From Erythrobacter longus (GTDB lineage: Bacteria; Pseudomonadota; Alphaproteobacteria; Sphingomonadales; Sphingomonadaceae), in NCBI RefSeq assembly GCF_000715015.1, contig NZ_JMIW01000002.1:221017-285016 (forward strand): DNA of 64,000 bases. The letters run 5' to 3'. This document shows, piece after piece, positions 63,967 to 64,000 of the stretch (positions are counted from its first letter, which is position 1; the number at the start of each line of letters is the position of its first letter). The translations under genes were made by a program, and so were the position numbers. The notes beneath the pieces were generated by a model. It was not told the origin of the DNA and searched no databases. It worked only from the letters and a program-made list of their open reading frames with translations.

Positions 63967-64000
63967 GCGCGCTGCGGCGAGGTTGAGGAAGCTCTCGAAG

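Overview
This 64 kb window is a gene-dense chromosomal segment (roughly 60% G+C by eye) from an alphaproteobacterium, most likely Sphingomonadales and probably an Erythrobacteraceae member. The clues are the ChvI/ChvG - short HPr kinase - RapZ - EIIA-Man - HPr cluster beside an ATP-type pckA, HisZ, a serC leader ahead of serC-serA, a TM2 protein, an S46 peptidase and intergenic GTCATCC-type hairpins. I see no prophage, insertion-sequence transposase, CRISPR array or rRNA operon. The first gene is cut by the left edge. The last (adenylate cyclase/AAA ATPase) may be interrupted by a stop codon near the right edge.

Layout. 0-9.5 kb: CCA-adding enzyme end, parC, an exported caspase-like/Sel1 protein, three tandem 34-35 aa microprotein genes that ORF callers would miss, ferredoxin plus two cysteine desulfurases, and a divergent alpha/beta hydrolase behind an iron-box-like dyad. 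9.5-15.1 kb: a 217 bp nested inverted-repeat element, a TonB-like protein, DUF3597, a cNMP-binding/thioredoxin-reductase-like fusion without the CxxC, two DUF937-type proteins and an exported EEP phosphatase. 15.1-22.6 kb: pckA and the ChvIG-HPrK-RapZ-EIIA-HPr regulatory PTS operon. 22.6-29.3 kb: rmuC, def, recR, fmt, truA and small membrane proteins. 29.2-34.8 kb: asparaginase and MerC, divergent from an ABC/FtsX/DUF3299 operon with a His-rich loop, then a PhoX-like phosphatase with a Pho-box-like repeat. 34.8-48.4 kb: Fe-alcohol dehydrogenase, S46 peptidase, tRNA-Val, monooxygenase, TlpA-like lipoprotein, argH - small lipoprotein - lysA - siroheme-type gene, a MarR-like regulator, ECF sigma plus DUF6768, L,D-transpeptidase and purA. 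48.5-57.6 kb: a secreted four-repeat protein, a Cys-rich esterase, hisZ, serA, serC, a GT4 glycosyltransferase and a membrane protein. 57.7-64 kb: a PadR regulator, rarA, a DUF429-like protein, a TM2 protein, tRNA-Thr and the cyclase/AAA protein.

Most genes are housekeeping, but several observations stand out. (1) The microproteins at 5464-5898 are paralogous, share an NN-x-x-AAA-x-S core and each have their own ribosome-binding site. (2) Short tandem duplications, all multiples of three, lie at the very ends of at least five genes and sometimes span the stop codon. (3) A secreted protein contains four copies of an apparently undescribed Cys-containing RG-x-DLDF/SN-L/I-G domain. (4) A perfect AAGATATATCTT palindrome at padR recurs almost unchanged ahead of the TM2 gene. 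(5) A 12 bp hairpin buries the ribosome-binding site of the membrane gene downstream of padR. (6) Peptide deformylase and an FtsX permease both carry His-rich insertions. (7) A siroheme-type protein ends in a decayed methyltransferase fragment. All functional statements are from reading the sequence; no database search was possible.
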